This document shows, piece after piece, positions 46,260 to 54,202 of a DNA stretch of 61,355 nucleotides. Source of the stretch: Prochlorococcus sp. AG-409-A22 (GTDB lineage: Bacteria; Cyanobacteriota; Cyanobacteriia; PCC-6307; Cyanobiaceae); contig QCJI01000003.1 in assembly GCA_003216135.1 (NCBI GenBank), positions 1 to 61,355 on the forward strand, written 5' to 3'. Both the position numbers and the translations under genes were made by a program. How positions within the stretch are numbered: position 1 is the first letter of the stretch; each line of letters begins with the position of its first letter. A model generated the notes under the pieces. The model saw only the letters and a program-made list of their open reading frames with translations, was not told the DNA's origin and made no database searches.

Positions 46260-46397
46260 TTAATTACCTGCATCAGGTACAAATCTCAAAGCAATAAATA
46301 GCAAACTTCCAGCCCCTGCAATAGCTGCAGCTACTAATCCAAAATCTGTAGGGATTGTGCGAGATGCAAAAATTAATGCTGCAAAAGTAATATCCAT
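46260..46397 (-). CDS. 45-aa small membrane protein
   Basis: 45 residues from ATG at 46395-46397 to TAA at 46260. One alanine/glycine-rich membrane helix (about 20-38, LVAAAIAGAGSLLFIAL) follows a short amphipathic N-terminus and ends RFVPDAGN. It resembles the many short single-helix proteins of picocyanobacteria. Function unknown. Confidence 0.6.
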   Translation of the reverse strand: MDITFAALIFASRTIPTDFGLVAAAIAGAGSLLFIALRFVPDAGN

Positions 46398-46584
46398 GAT
46401 GAAATTTAAACTAATTTAAGAAATTCAGTAATAGCTTAACAAAACCTTATTACAGAACAGAGAAGAAAAAGAAAATGTAAATAAACTTTTATATGTTTTT
46501 ATTTTATTAAATAGAACAAATCTCAAGAAAAGGGTTTAAAATTAAGAAAATAGGGTCTAATCTACAAATAATCAAATTAGATTA

Positions 46585-47049
46585 ATGGAGACTTATCATC
46601 CTCCCGAAGCAGTTGAAAAAAATTTAAACGATTCTGAAATTCCAGAGAAAGAAGTCATTTCAGAAAAATGGGTGCGTGAAAAACTTGATAGTTTGATCCC
46701 TTTAATACGAGAAAAGTGGCCTACCATTGCTCAGCAAACTCTTGAAGCAACAAAAGGGGGTATTGATGATTTAGTTGGAGTAATAGCAAACCAAACTGGA
46801 AACTCTGCAAATGGGATCAAGAATCAATTATTTGAAATCATTGATTCAATTCAAGATAATAATTGGGAGGATATTTCAGACAAAATTGAACCTATTGAAA
46901 GTCAATTAGAAGAATTATTAGATGACCTTAACAATACATTAAGACCAAAGATAGAAAGTCCTATTAGAAAAAAACCAATTTTATCTATTGCTATTGCAGC
47001 AGGTATTGGTTTGTTAATTGGCACTATAATTACAAGTGGCAGAAAATAA
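46585..47049 (+). CDS. YqjD/ElaB-like (DUF883-type) membrane-anchored protein
   Basis: 154 residues: a long amphipathic helical region (about 28-125) followed by one C-terminal membrane helix (KKPILSIAIAAGIGLLIGTIIT, about 128-149) ending in Gly-Arg-Lys. The tail anchor with a GIG-LLIG pattern recalls DUF883 (ElaB/YqjD), proteins that attach ribosomes or other partners to the inner membrane in E. coli. The next gene, one base later, is of the phage-holin-3-6/YqjE type, copying the E. coli yqjD-yqjE order. Family assignment by architecture; moderately sure. Confidence 0.7.
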   Translation: METYHPPEAVEKNLNDSEIPEKEVISEKWVREKLDSLIPLIREKWPTIAQQTLEATKGGIDDLVGVIANQTGNSANGIKNQLFEIIDSIQDNNWEDISDKIEPIESQLEELLDDLNNTLRPKIESPIRKKPILSIAIAAGIGLLIGTIITSGRK

Positions 47050-47050
47050 T

Positions 47051-47437
47051 ATGGATAAACCAAAAAACAAAAGCTTTGCAAACACCGCTTCAAGAATTTC
47101 AGCAATAGCAAGCTCAGTGATGGATTTGCATGTGAGAATAGCTCTTCAAGAAGTGGATAGAGAAAAAAGAAGATTAATTAGTGGTGGAATATTTATAGCA
47201 ATAGGGGGAATATTATTATTATTAGTTCTAATATGCATTCACATTATTTTTTATCTTTCACTAAGAAACTATAACAATTGGCAAACTGAATATAACTTAC
47301 TAATAATAATCTGTGTTGATTTATTTCTTGCAGGGTTCAGCTTAAAGCTTGGAGGGAAATTAGCCAAAGGACCATATCTACCTCAAACATTAGAGGGACT
47401 AGGTAAAACAACAAAAGCAGTTTTAGGTAAGAAATAA
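47051..47437 (+). CDS. Phage_holin_3_6 (DUF1469/YqjE-like) membrane protein
   Basis: 128 residues with two strong membrane helices (about 49-70 and 81-103) after an amphipathic N-terminal segment (AIASSVMDLHVRIALQEVDREKRR). This is the pattern of the putative holin superfamily III/DUF1469 (YqjE). The ATG at 47051 begins one base after the stop of the YqjD-like gene; an earlier GTG would overlap it. The pair is probably co-translated. Converges on the RlmL-like gene. Confidence 0.78.
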   Translation: MDKPKNKSFANTASRISAIASSVMDLHVRIALQEVDREKRRLISGGIFIAIGGILLLLVLICIHIIFYLSLRNYNNWQTEYNLLIIICVDLFLAGFSLKLGGKLAKGPYLPQTLEGLGKTTKAVLGKK

Positions 47438-47438
47438 A

Positions 47439-48563
47439 TTATCTTATTAAATATTTGATCCATCTACAATCAATACCGCCATTGCTTACAGGTATTTTCA
47501 AAGAAGATTTCATTTTCAAATATTTCGTTAGTTTTGGATTGCCACTAAGCAACCAAAATTCCCAACCTGAAAAATTAGTTTTCAAAAAATTGCCCATTTC
47601 TTCATATAAAAAAATTAATTGATTTTCATTGCCCAATTTTTTCCCATATGGAGGATTACATACAATTAAACCCTCAGAAACCTTAATTTTTATTTTTGAA
47701 AAATCATCATTTATGAGTTCAATATAATTTTCAAGTCCAGCTAATGATATGTTTACTTCAGCTTGCTCAAAAACTTTTCTATTAATTTCACAACCAATAA
47801 TTGGTGGTAATTTTTTGTAATTTAAAATTTTATTTTTTGCCTTATATCTTTCATCCAAGTAAATCCTTTTATTAAAATCCAACCAATTTTCAAAAAGATA
47901 AGCTTTATTTGTATTTAATGGAACTTCAAGACTTTGATTAACGCCCTCTATTAAAAGAGTGCCTGACCCACACATTATGTCAATTAAAGGTTTAGTGCCA
48001 TTCCATTTAGTCATCTTTAACAATCCAGCAGCCAAATTTTCTTTTAGTGGCGCATCACCAACAGCAGGTCGATATCCTCTTTTATGTAAACTGTCAAAAC
48101 TACTCTGAAGACTTAATACCGCTTTATTATTATTTAAATGGAGATGAATTATAAAATCAGGGTTATCTAATGAAATATTTGATCTTTTATTCCAAGCAGA
48201 TTTTTGCAAATCTGTTATGGAATTCTTAACTTCTAAAGCCGTGAAATGTGTATGACTTAAATTTGAGGTTCTTCCAGTAACTTGAACATTAAATGTTTTA
48301 TCAGGCGGTAACCACTTTAACCATTCAAATGCATCTCTCACTCCGTTATATAAAGACTGCTTATTGTAGCAAGGAAAACTTGCGACCTCTCTGTAAAAAC
48401 GAAAAGCAATTCTAGAAAAGAAATGCACTCTATAAAAAGTTGCATAATCACATTTAAAACTAACTGATCTTTTATAAGTATTAATCTTAGATCCACCTAA
48501 ATCTGCAATTTCCCTAGCTAAATATTTCTCTAAACCTTCTGGAGCTGAGGCAATTATATTCAT
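47439..48563 (-). CDS. RlmL-like rRNA (guanine-N2) methyltransferase
   Basis: 374 residues. N-terminal THUMP RNA-binding domain (about 40-160), then an SAM-dependent methyltransferase with DIMCGSGTLLIEG (about 195-207, motif I) and VCNPPYGKKL (about 303-312, catalytic NPPY). This corresponds to the N-terminal half of E. coli RlmKL that methylates G2445 of 23S rRNA; the RlmK half is absent, as in most non-gammaproteobacteria. ATG start at 48561-48563. Confidence 0.88.
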   Translation of the reverse strand: MNIIASAPEGLEKYLAREIADLGGSKINTYKRSVSFKCDYATFYRVHFFSRIAFRFYREVASFPCYNKQSLYNGVRDAFEWLKWLPPDKTFNVQVTGRTSNLSHTHFTALEVKNSITDLQKSAWNKRSNISLDNPDFIIHLHLNNNKAVLSLQSSFDSLHKRGYRPAVGDAPLKENLAAGLLKMTKWNGTKPLIDIMCGSGTLLIEGVNQSLEVPLNTNKAYLFENWLDFNKRIYLDERYKAKNKILNYKKLPPIIGCEINRKVFEQAEVNISLAGLENYIELINDDFSKIKIKVSEGLIVCNPPYGKKLGNENQLIFLYEEMGNFLKTNFSGWEFWLLSGNPKLTKYLKMKSSLKIPVSNGGIDCRWIKYLIR

Positions 48564-48625
48564 TTAAAATAAAACTTAGTAAAATATCTATTCAATACTC
48601 ATTTTGCCTGTCAGAATATAAATGT

Positions 48626-48890
48626 CCAATTGGACTAGGTAATCTCAACCGATGTTTCGGACAGCGGTTCGATTCCGCTCAACTCCATCACCTTTTGGGG
48701 TTGTAATGGTTTCGACGGGGCATAAGGAAGGTGACTGAAGCCTGCTCGGTTAGAGCAAAAACACAAATGCTAACAAAATCGTTAGTTTCTCCCGTCAAAC
48801 AGCCCCAGTTGCTGCTTGATCTCAAAGGAGATGGGGTGATATCAGCCTTATAACCCAAATGATACAAGGAGCCTGGAAGGGCTCCACCAT
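48626..48890 (+). ncRNA. ssrA: Circularly permuted two-piece tmRNA
   Basis: Transfer-messenger RNA for rescue of stalled ribosomes, in the permuted order of marine picocyanobacteria. The acceptor piece comes first: T arm GCGG-TTCGATT-CCGC (48664-48678), acceptor strand CAACTCC (48680-48686) and A at 48687. After a short spacer (48688-48696) comes the coding piece, starting GGGGTTG (48697-48703), which pairs with the acceptor strand. The tag frame 48769-48819 reads ANKIVSFSRQTAPVAA then TGA, resuming on GCT. A 6-bp hairpin (48868-48885) fits the last pseudoknot. Both outer ends are approximate. Confidence 0.93.
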
Positions 48891-48894
48891 GTTA

Positions 48895-48923
48895 AATTAT
48901 CTACAAATTAGTATTAGATAATT
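48895..48923 (+). terminator. AT-rich inverted repeat after tmRNA
   Basis: A perfect 9-bp inverted repeat (AATTATCTA at 48895-48903, TAGATAATT at 48915-48923) lies at the end of the tmRNA. It is AT-rich and lacks a clean T tract, so terminator or 3' processing element is tentative. Confidence 0.35.
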
Positions 48924-49047
48924 AGTTTGTTAGTAAATATTGCTGCAAAAACCTGTATTAAAATTAATTTTACCAATTTTATAGGTATAAATACCGAGAA
49001 GCTGAGATAGAAATTATTTTATCTTATGAAAAACTTTACTTATAAAA

Positions 49048-49182
49048 ATGAACCCTAAGAAACCTATAAATGACTTATCAATAAATCTAATGCCAAAGGT
49101 AATCAGATTTACGGGAGAAAAATTTCCACCTGAGCTATGGAATTGTAATCAAATTAAAACAAATAAAAAAGTTTCTGCCTAA
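49048..49182 (+). CDS. Putative 44-aa protein
   Basis: ATG at 49048 to TAA at 49180-49182, 44 residues, with VIRFTGEKFPPELWNC in the middle. Composition is protein-like and the frame fills the gap between tmRNA and the aldo/keto reductase gene, but no ribosome-binding sequence or known family is evident. Could be chance. Confidence 0.45.
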   Translation: MNPKKPINDLSINLMPKVIRFTGEKFPPELWNCNQIKTNKKVSA

Positions 49183-49197
49183 AATATATTTATTCAT

Positions 49198-50160
49198 TTA
49201 AACACTTGAAAAAGGATTACTTGGCATTCTTTTTAAACAACGGTTGGAAACTTTTTGGAGTAATTCGAATTCAATTTTATTTAAATTCCATTTAAATACA
49301 TTAGATATATCGAGAATTTGAGATCTCTTTCGCATTCCAACAAGTGGAATAGTTCCCTGGTAACAACACCAATTAATAGCTACTTGAGCTTGTGAAACTG
49401 ATCTTTGATTAGCAATCCTTTTTAAACATCTCCTTAATTCATATGTTGGTTTTTTATAGTTTTCAAATAAAGCATTACGTAAAATAGTACTTTCTCTATT
49501 TTCGTCTTTATCTGGATCAATACATAATATTCCAAAAGATAAAGGGCTATAAGCCAAGAAATCAATATCATTTTCATCGCAGATTTTTTTTACTTGATTT
49601 TGTTTAAGTAAATCTGGAGCAAGCAAAGAAAACTGAATCTGCACACTTTTTAATTTCTTATTTCGTTTTGAAAGATGTTGAATTAATGACTGTAACCTTT
49701 GAGGCCCAATATTTGATAAGCCAATTTGAAAATTAAACCCTTGATCTAATAAATCGCACAGATTATTTAAGAACTGTAATTCCTGCCAAGGATTATATTT
49801 TGCAGTTGACCAATGTAGTTGAACTATATCTAATTTATTGTTTAATCTTTCTAAACTTTTTAAAAATGCCTTGTTAAAGCCTTTATTACCAATCCTCCAC
49901 GGATAAGGTGCAAGTTTGGTAGCGATTTGAATAGATTTCTTTCTAGAAAAAGAGGTGTCTAATAAAAATTCGCCCAACAGTGATTCACTTCTTCCATTAA
50001 GGTTGCCCGTACCATAAGAATCTGCAGTATCGATTAAGTCAAAGCCTCGCTTCAATGCCTCATCAAATGTCTCACGTAAATCATTATCATTTCGTGTTTG
50101 ATAATTCCAAAACAGCTTATTCCCCCAAGACCATGTGCCTAATCCAATCTTTTTTTTCAA
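49198..50160 (-). CDS. Aldo/keto reductase-family protein
   Basis: 320 residues, (beta/alpha)8-barrel oxidoreductase. Catalytic Asp-Tyr in DLIDTADSYG (about 41-50), Lys in IATKLAPYP, and the NADPH-binding C-terminal GMRKRSQILDISN match the AKR family (AKR11/13-like). The His that follows the catalytic Lys in strand 4 is present as LHWS. Native substrate unknown. TTG start at 50160. Confidence 0.87.
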   Translation of the reverse strand: MKKKIGLGTWSWGNKLFWNYQTRNDNDLRETFDEALKRGFDLIDTADSYGTGNLNGRSESLLGEFLLDTSFSRKKSIQIATKLAPYPWRIGNKGFNKAFLKSLERLNNKLDIVQLHWSTAKYNPWQELQFLNNLCDLLDQGFNFQIGLSNIGPQRLQSLIQHLSKRNKKLKSVQIQFSLLAPDLLKQNQVKKICDENDIDFLAYSPLSFGILCIDPDKDENRESTILRNALFENYKKPTYELRRCLKRIANQRSVSQAQVAINWCCYQGTIPLVGMRKRSQILDISNVFKWNLNKIEFELLQKVSNRCLKRMPSNPFSSV

Positions 50161-50311
50161 TTGCCCTAGAATAAAAACTCTTTTTAAGAGTAGCTAACGG
50201 TATGGATTCCTTAACAATATTTAAAAATAAATAAATTTTAAAGTATTTACAAGCGATATCTCTTGACATTAAGCAATTTTTATCCAAAGTAAAAGAAATA
50301 AAAAGAAAAAA

Positions 50312-50983
50312 TTGTTTATTACTGTTTGCGGACAAAAAGGAGGAGTAGCTAAAACCTGCACAAGTATTCACCTTGCTAGTGTTTGGCATTCCGAAGGTAA
50401 AAAAGTCTGTATAGTAGATGCTGATAAGAATAGATCAGCGTTAGCGTATTCAACAAGAGGTAATCTTCCATTTCCCGTTTTCCCAGTAAGCGCAGCAGCT
50501 AAAGCATCAAGATCATCAGAAATCGTAATAACTGATGGTCAAGCTAGCAGTGATCAAGAAGAACTTGAACATCTAGCATATGGTTCAGATTTAGTTATTT
50601 TACCAACCATTGCAAAAGCAAGATCCATAGAGTTAACTGTTGAATTAGCTAGTTTATTAAGCAATTTAAAAGTAAACCATGGAGTAATGATTGTAAAAGT
50701 AGATTTTAGGCAGCAAAAAGCAGCTCAGCAAGCTAAAGCTGCTCTAGAAAATGTTGGTTTACACGTTTTCAATACATTTATCCCTTTACTTTCAGCTTTT
50801 GATAAAGCAGAAGCATCTGGTAAAGCAGTATTTGAAGCTGTAGACGATTTAGGCAGGTCAGATCCTCGTCGAATGACGGGTTGGTCTGCCTACTGTTCAA
50901 TTGCATCTCAAATTCCATGCCTGATTTCGAAGCCCTCATCCGACACCAACAACTCAAACAACCAACAAATAATCAGCGCCTAA
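50312..50983 (+). CDS. ParA-like P-loop ATPase
   Basis: 223 residues. The deviant Walker A reads KGGVAKTCTS at about 9-18, compared with the usual KGGVGKTT; Walker A' DADKNRSA (about 39-46) follows, as in ParA/Soj/MinD-type ATPases. The family positions chromosomes, plasmids or carboxysomes (McdA). Start is TTG at 50312. No parB follows; instead a small membrane protein gene overlaps its 3' end by 67 bases. The Gly-to-Ala change in the Walker A may alter ATP use. Confidence 0.85.
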   Translation: MFITVCGQKGGVAKTCTSIHLASVWHSEGKKVCIVDADKNRSALAYSTRGNLPFPVFPVSAAAKASRSSEIVITDGQASSDQEELEHLAYGSDLVILPTIAKARSIELTVELASLLSNLKVNHGVMIVKVDFRQQKAAQQAKAALENVGLHVFNTFIPLLSAFDKAEASGKAVFEAVDDLGRSDPRRMTGWSAYCSIASQIPCLISKPSSDTNNSNNQQIISA

Positions 50984-51159
50984 AAGTTGTAGATAAGCCT
51001 GATTCAAAAACATCAAACAGCGAACAAACTGAAATTAGTCACTCAGGACTATTAATCAATATTGCTGGAGGTTTTGCAGGTTCTGTAATTGGAACTTTAA
51101 CAATACTTTTCCTTTATATAAATGATTATCTTCCATTGGATTTTCTAAAACTTAAGTAG
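50917..51159 (+). CDS. Small single-helix membrane protein overlapping the ParA gene
   Basis: 80 residues from ATG 50917, in a different frame from the ParA-like gene and overlapping it by 67 bases. The N-terminal 45 residues are polar; one hydrophobic helix (about 47-68, INIAGGFAGSVIGTLTILFLYI) precedes a short tail. A membrane protein encoded with a ParA-type ATPase could be its anchor, but this is conjecture. The extended part beyond 50983 strongly resembles real protein. Confidence 0.62.
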   Translation: MPDFEALIRHQQLKQPTNNQRLKVVDKPDSKTSNSEQTEISHSGLLINIAGGFAGSVIGTLTILFLYINDYLPLDFLKLK

Positions 51160-51228
51160 CATATTAGCTATTGATAAAGACATATGGCATAAAGTCAGTC
51201 ATACCAATAGATCTCACGGATTAAGTTA

Positions 51229-51250
51229 GTGGTTTATTGGTGGTTTATTT
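51229..51250 (+). repeat. GGTTTATT direct repeat pair, 11-bp period (array 1)
   Basis: Two copies of GTGGTTTATT, the second starting 11 bases after the first (51229 and 51240). Equivalent to 8-bp GGTTTATT boxes separated by 3 bp. See the finding on these arrays. Confidence 0.85.
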
Positions 51251-51289
51251 GAATTTTCATATCTGAAAACGCTTGGTATAACTAGGGCG

Positions 51290-51310
51290 GTGGTTTATTA
51301 GTGGTTTATT
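51290..51310 (+). repeat. GGTTTATT direct repeat pair, 11-bp period (array 2)
   Basis: GTGGTTTATT at 51290-51299 and again at 51301-51310. It lies 61 bases after array 1 and about 100 bases before the ATG of the YadA-like gene. Confidence 0.85.
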
Positions 51311-51409
51311 CAAATAAAAAATGGGGTATTTATTTTTAAATAAAAAAAAACTTACAAAGGTAGCAAATCACTAAAAATCTAAGAAACTAGTACTAAATAG
51401 ATTTCTATT

Positions 51410-52813
51410 ATGAAAAAGTTTTTAGCATTATCTTTGATTGGATCTTCATTACTTATAGGGTCAAATCCAGCAAAAGCAGATTATGACGTTTTTGGTTACC
51501 AGTATTCTGGAAGTTCAACTACAGGAAATTATATTTACGGAATAAATACTTCTACTGGAGCGAGAACTTTACTTACTACAAGAAGATTTAGCGATAATTC
51601 TATTAATGGGCAACCATATATAAGCACTAATACTGGAGAAATAGTTTTTAATACAGGAACTGGATCTGACAAATATGAAGCATATAACTGGGAGACTAAC
51701 ACCTGGAGATTTGTTACTATTCAAGATCCTACTGAAACAGTCCAAGGAGACTTAAATATGGTGCAAAGACCAACAGCGGCAGGAGGACCTAGTGATGGCA
51801 GCATTGTTCTATCAAATGATGGAGATAATGAATTAATTAGAGTCAAAGATAATGAGATTACTGCTGGGGGAGATAGTAGCGCAACATTAATTAAAAAAAA
51901 TACTGACGGAACCATTCAACTAGGCACAGATACAAATGATATAGATGTTGTGGCAGATGGTTTGAATATTGATGGTGCTGCTGTTATTACAAAAAATACT
52001 GACGGATCAATTCAACTTGGAGCAGATGGCAATGATATTGATGTTGTAGCAGATGGTTTAAATATTGATGGAACTGCTGTTATTACAAAAAATGCTGATG
52101 GAACTATCCAGATTGGAACAGATGAAAACGATATTGATATAACATCAGAGGGACTTGCAATTGATGGAGAACCATTAATTACAAAGAAAGCAAATGGAGA
52201 ATTACATATAGGTAAAAACTCATGGATAACAAAAGAAGAAAATGGAAGACAAAAAGTTTATGCAAAAGATGCAGCTGGTAATCCAATTCCAATCGACTAT
52301 ACAAATGGAACCAAATTACTTATTAATGGAAGAGATGTAGAGCAATCAATTAATAATGTTGGTGCTTTAAGTGCTGCTTTAACAGGTTTACCAACAGTTC
52401 CCACAGATACCACCCTTGCTTGCGGATTAGGAACTGGAACTCATGGAGGTGACTTCGCCTTTTCAGGTGGTTGTGCTTCCAAAGTGAATGACAAATTGTC
52501 AATTAACTATGCTGCATCTATGACAATGCCAGGCCAAGATTATGCCGGTGATTTTGAAGATACTTTTTCTGCGAGAGCAGGATTTGTTTGGAAATTAGGT
52601 AAGGCTACAAAACCTACTCAAATTTCTATGAAAGATAAAAAAGTAATGGAGACAAAAATTGAATCACTTGAAAAGAAAAACAAAGCAATACTTTCCAAAA
52701 ATCAAAAATTAGAGAATAAACTTTCTATCTTGATGGCAAGATTAGAAAAAATTGAAAAGATTGCACTAGTTGAAAGTAAATCAAAAAATTTAGCAGTGTA
52801 TAAACACAAATAA
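51410..52813 (+). CDS. YadA-like (trimeric autotransporter-type) repeat surface protein
   Basis: 467 residues. Signal peptide (1-23, ending PAKA). A passenger region (about 25-155) precedes three 32-residue repeats (ITKN-DG-IQLG-D-NDIDVVADGLNIDG-AV; about 159-255) and a fourth degenerate one. Residues about 313-397 resemble the YadA membrane anchor: a short helix (NNVGALSAALTGLP) and beta strands with CGLGTGTHGGDFAFSGGCASKVND and YAASMT...FSARAGFVWKLG. Unusually, a 50-residue coiled coil (about 410-455) follows the anchor. Function is probably cell-surface adhesion or shielding; assignment by motif only. Confidence 0.7.
   Translation: MKKFLALSLIGSSLLIGSNPAKADYDVFGYQYSGSSTTGNYIYGINTSTGARTLLTTRRFSDNSINGQPYISTNTGEIVFNTGTGSDKYEAYNWETNTWRFVTIQDPTETVQGDLNMVQRPTAAGGPSDGSIVLSNDGDNELIRVKDNEITAGGDSSATLIKKNTDGTIQLGTDTNDIDVVADGLNIDGAAVITKNTDGSIQLGADGNDIDVVADGLNIDGTAVITKNADGTIQIGTDENDIDITSEGLAIDGEPLITKKANGELHIGKNSWITKEENGRQKVYAKDAAGNPIPIDYTNGTKLLINGRDVEQSINNVGALSAALTGLPTVPTDTTLACGLGTGTHGGDFAFSGGCASKVNDKLSINYAASMTMPGQDYAGDFEDTFSARAGFVWKLGKATKPTQISMKDKKVMETKIESLEKKNKAILSKNQKLENKLSILMARLEKIEKIALVESKSKNLAVYKHK
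51887..52174 (+). repeat. 96-bp tandem repeats, three copies
   Basis: The sequence AATACTGACGGA recurs at 51899, 51995 and (as AATGCTGATGGA) 52091, a period of exactly 96 bp. The copies encode 32-residue units with NDID and DGLNIDG motifs. Confidence 0.92.
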
Positions 52814-52821
52814 TTTATTTA

Positions 52822-52841
52822 CTGGTTTATTACCGGTTTAT
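52822..52841 (+). repeat. GGTTTAT repeat pair downstream of the YadA-like gene (array 3)
   Basis: CTGGTTTATTA followed by CCGGTTTATG, again with an 11-bp period, 9 bases after the stop codon of the YadA-like gene. Slightly diverged from the upstream arrays. Confidence 0.7.
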
Positions 52842-52887
52842 GATTTTTTAAACACGCTGAGATCCCTTGCCCCTCAGTGGATCTTGA

Positions 52888-54126
52888 CTAAGTCGTATAC
52901 TCGCTATTTATTTCGACATACTTTTTAGATAAATCACAACCCCAAGCAATACCTTTGCCTATCCCAGAATTAAGGTTAAGTTCAATTCTTACTGTATCTT
53001 CTCTTAAATATTTACCATTCATTTTAGAATGCATATAATCAATAACGTTTTGAGAATTATATTCTTTTAATTTACCCTTGCTCAAAATCTGATAATCACC
53101 TATATATAAATCCACTTCATTAAATTCAAATTTAATCCCAGAATTGCCTGCAGCTGAAATAATTCTTCCCCAATTTGGATCACAGCCATGTATTGCGGTT
53201 TTTACAAGTGCAGAATTACAGATAGATTTAGCAATAACGATTGCATCATCATTATGTGTTGCTCCTTGAACTAAAACCTCTAACAAACAATTTGCTCCCT
53301 CTCCATCTCTCGCAATATTTTTTGCCAAGTTTTGACATACGATATCAATTCCTGACTGGATTATCGGTAAAAATTCTTTTTTAATTTTCTTCCCCGCATT
53401 TATACCAATAAATGAATCATTAGTACTTGTCTCTCCATCAACTGAAATCGCATTAAATGATTGTTTCACCGCAATAGAAACCATCTTGTCCCATTCTTTT
53501 TTCTCAACACCCGCATCACACGTAAGAAAAGCAAGCATTGTAGCCATGTTTGGATAAATCATGCCTGATCCTTTAGCTAATCCAGCTATTCTTATCTTTC
53601 TGCCTTCAATACTCCTTTCTATGACGACCTTTTTTAAGGTTAAATCAGTAGTTAAGATTGCTTCCGCAGCATTCTGAAAACTATTTACCTTTAGCTCACT
53701 AACTAATTGTGGTAAATTCTTTACTAATTTATCTATTTCTATAGGAACACCAATTACACCTGTCGAACACATTAAAACTTCTTCTTTTTTAATACCTAAT
53801 AGTTCTGAAATCTTTTCCGTAGCAATTAAGAAATGTTGAGTTCCAAGATCACCTGTGCATGCATTTGCTTGACCAGAATTAATCAAAATTGCGCGAACTA
53901 GACCTGCAGATCTTTTAATTCTTTGTTCACAAAAATCTACACAAGAAGCCCTTACTATTGATTGAGTGAACTTACCACTGCAAATGCTGCCTTCTGGAGC
54001 CAATATAAGAGCCAAATCTTTCTTGTTAGAATGTTTTAATCCAGCAGATATTCCCGCAAAAGAAAATCCCTCAGGTGTTAAATCACCCTCATTAACAAAT
54101 AACCAATTGTTATCAAACTGGCTCAA
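52888..54126 (-). CDS. argJ: Bifunctional ornithine/glutamate N-acetyltransferase ArgJ
   Basis: 412 residues. Recycles the acetyl group from N-acetylornithine to glutamate in the arginine pathway and can start the cycle from acetyl-CoA. The self-cleavage site Ala-Thr in YPNMATMLAFLTCD (Thr about 185, new N-terminus and nucleophile) is intact, with the oxyanion Thr-Gly in CSTGVIGVP and the DPNWGRI block near the C-terminus. Start is TTG at 54126. Divergent from coaE. Confidence 0.95.
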   Translation of the reverse strand: MSQFDNNWLFVNEGDLTPEGFSFAGISAGLKHSNKKDLALILAPEGSICSGKFTQSIVRASCVDFCEQRIKRSAGLVRAILINSGQANACTGDLGTQHFLIATEKISELLGIKKEEVLMCSTGVIGVPIEIDKLVKNLPQLVSELKVNSFQNAAEAILTTDLTLKKVVIERSIEGRKIRIAGLAKGSGMIYPNMATMLAFLTCDAGVEKKEWDKMVSIAVKQSFNAISVDGETSTNDSFIGINAGKKIKKEFLPIIQSGIDIVCQNLAKNIARDGEGANCLLEVLVQGATHNDDAIVIAKSICNSALVKTAIHGCDPNWGRIISAAGNSGIKFEFNEVDLYIGDYQILSKGKLKEYNSQNVIDYMHSKMNGKYLREDTVRIELNLNSGIGKGIAWGCDLSKKYVEINSEYTT

Positions 54127-54202
54127 TCTTTTTTATAAAACAAATTCATATTAACTATTCTTTGATCCTAAAGAAACAAGTTATTAGATTATCATTAAAT
54201 TT

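Noticed and set aside
48769-48819. Short ANKIVSF... frame as an independent small gene
   Set aside because: It is the tag-coding frame of tmRNA: resume codon GCT, stop after Ala-Ala, and flanking tmRNA structure.
51229-51310. Repeated GTGGTTTATT units as a CRISPR array
   Set aside because: Units are only about 10 bp with 11-bp and 61-bp spacing, no 20-40 bp repeats or spacers, and no cas gene in the window.
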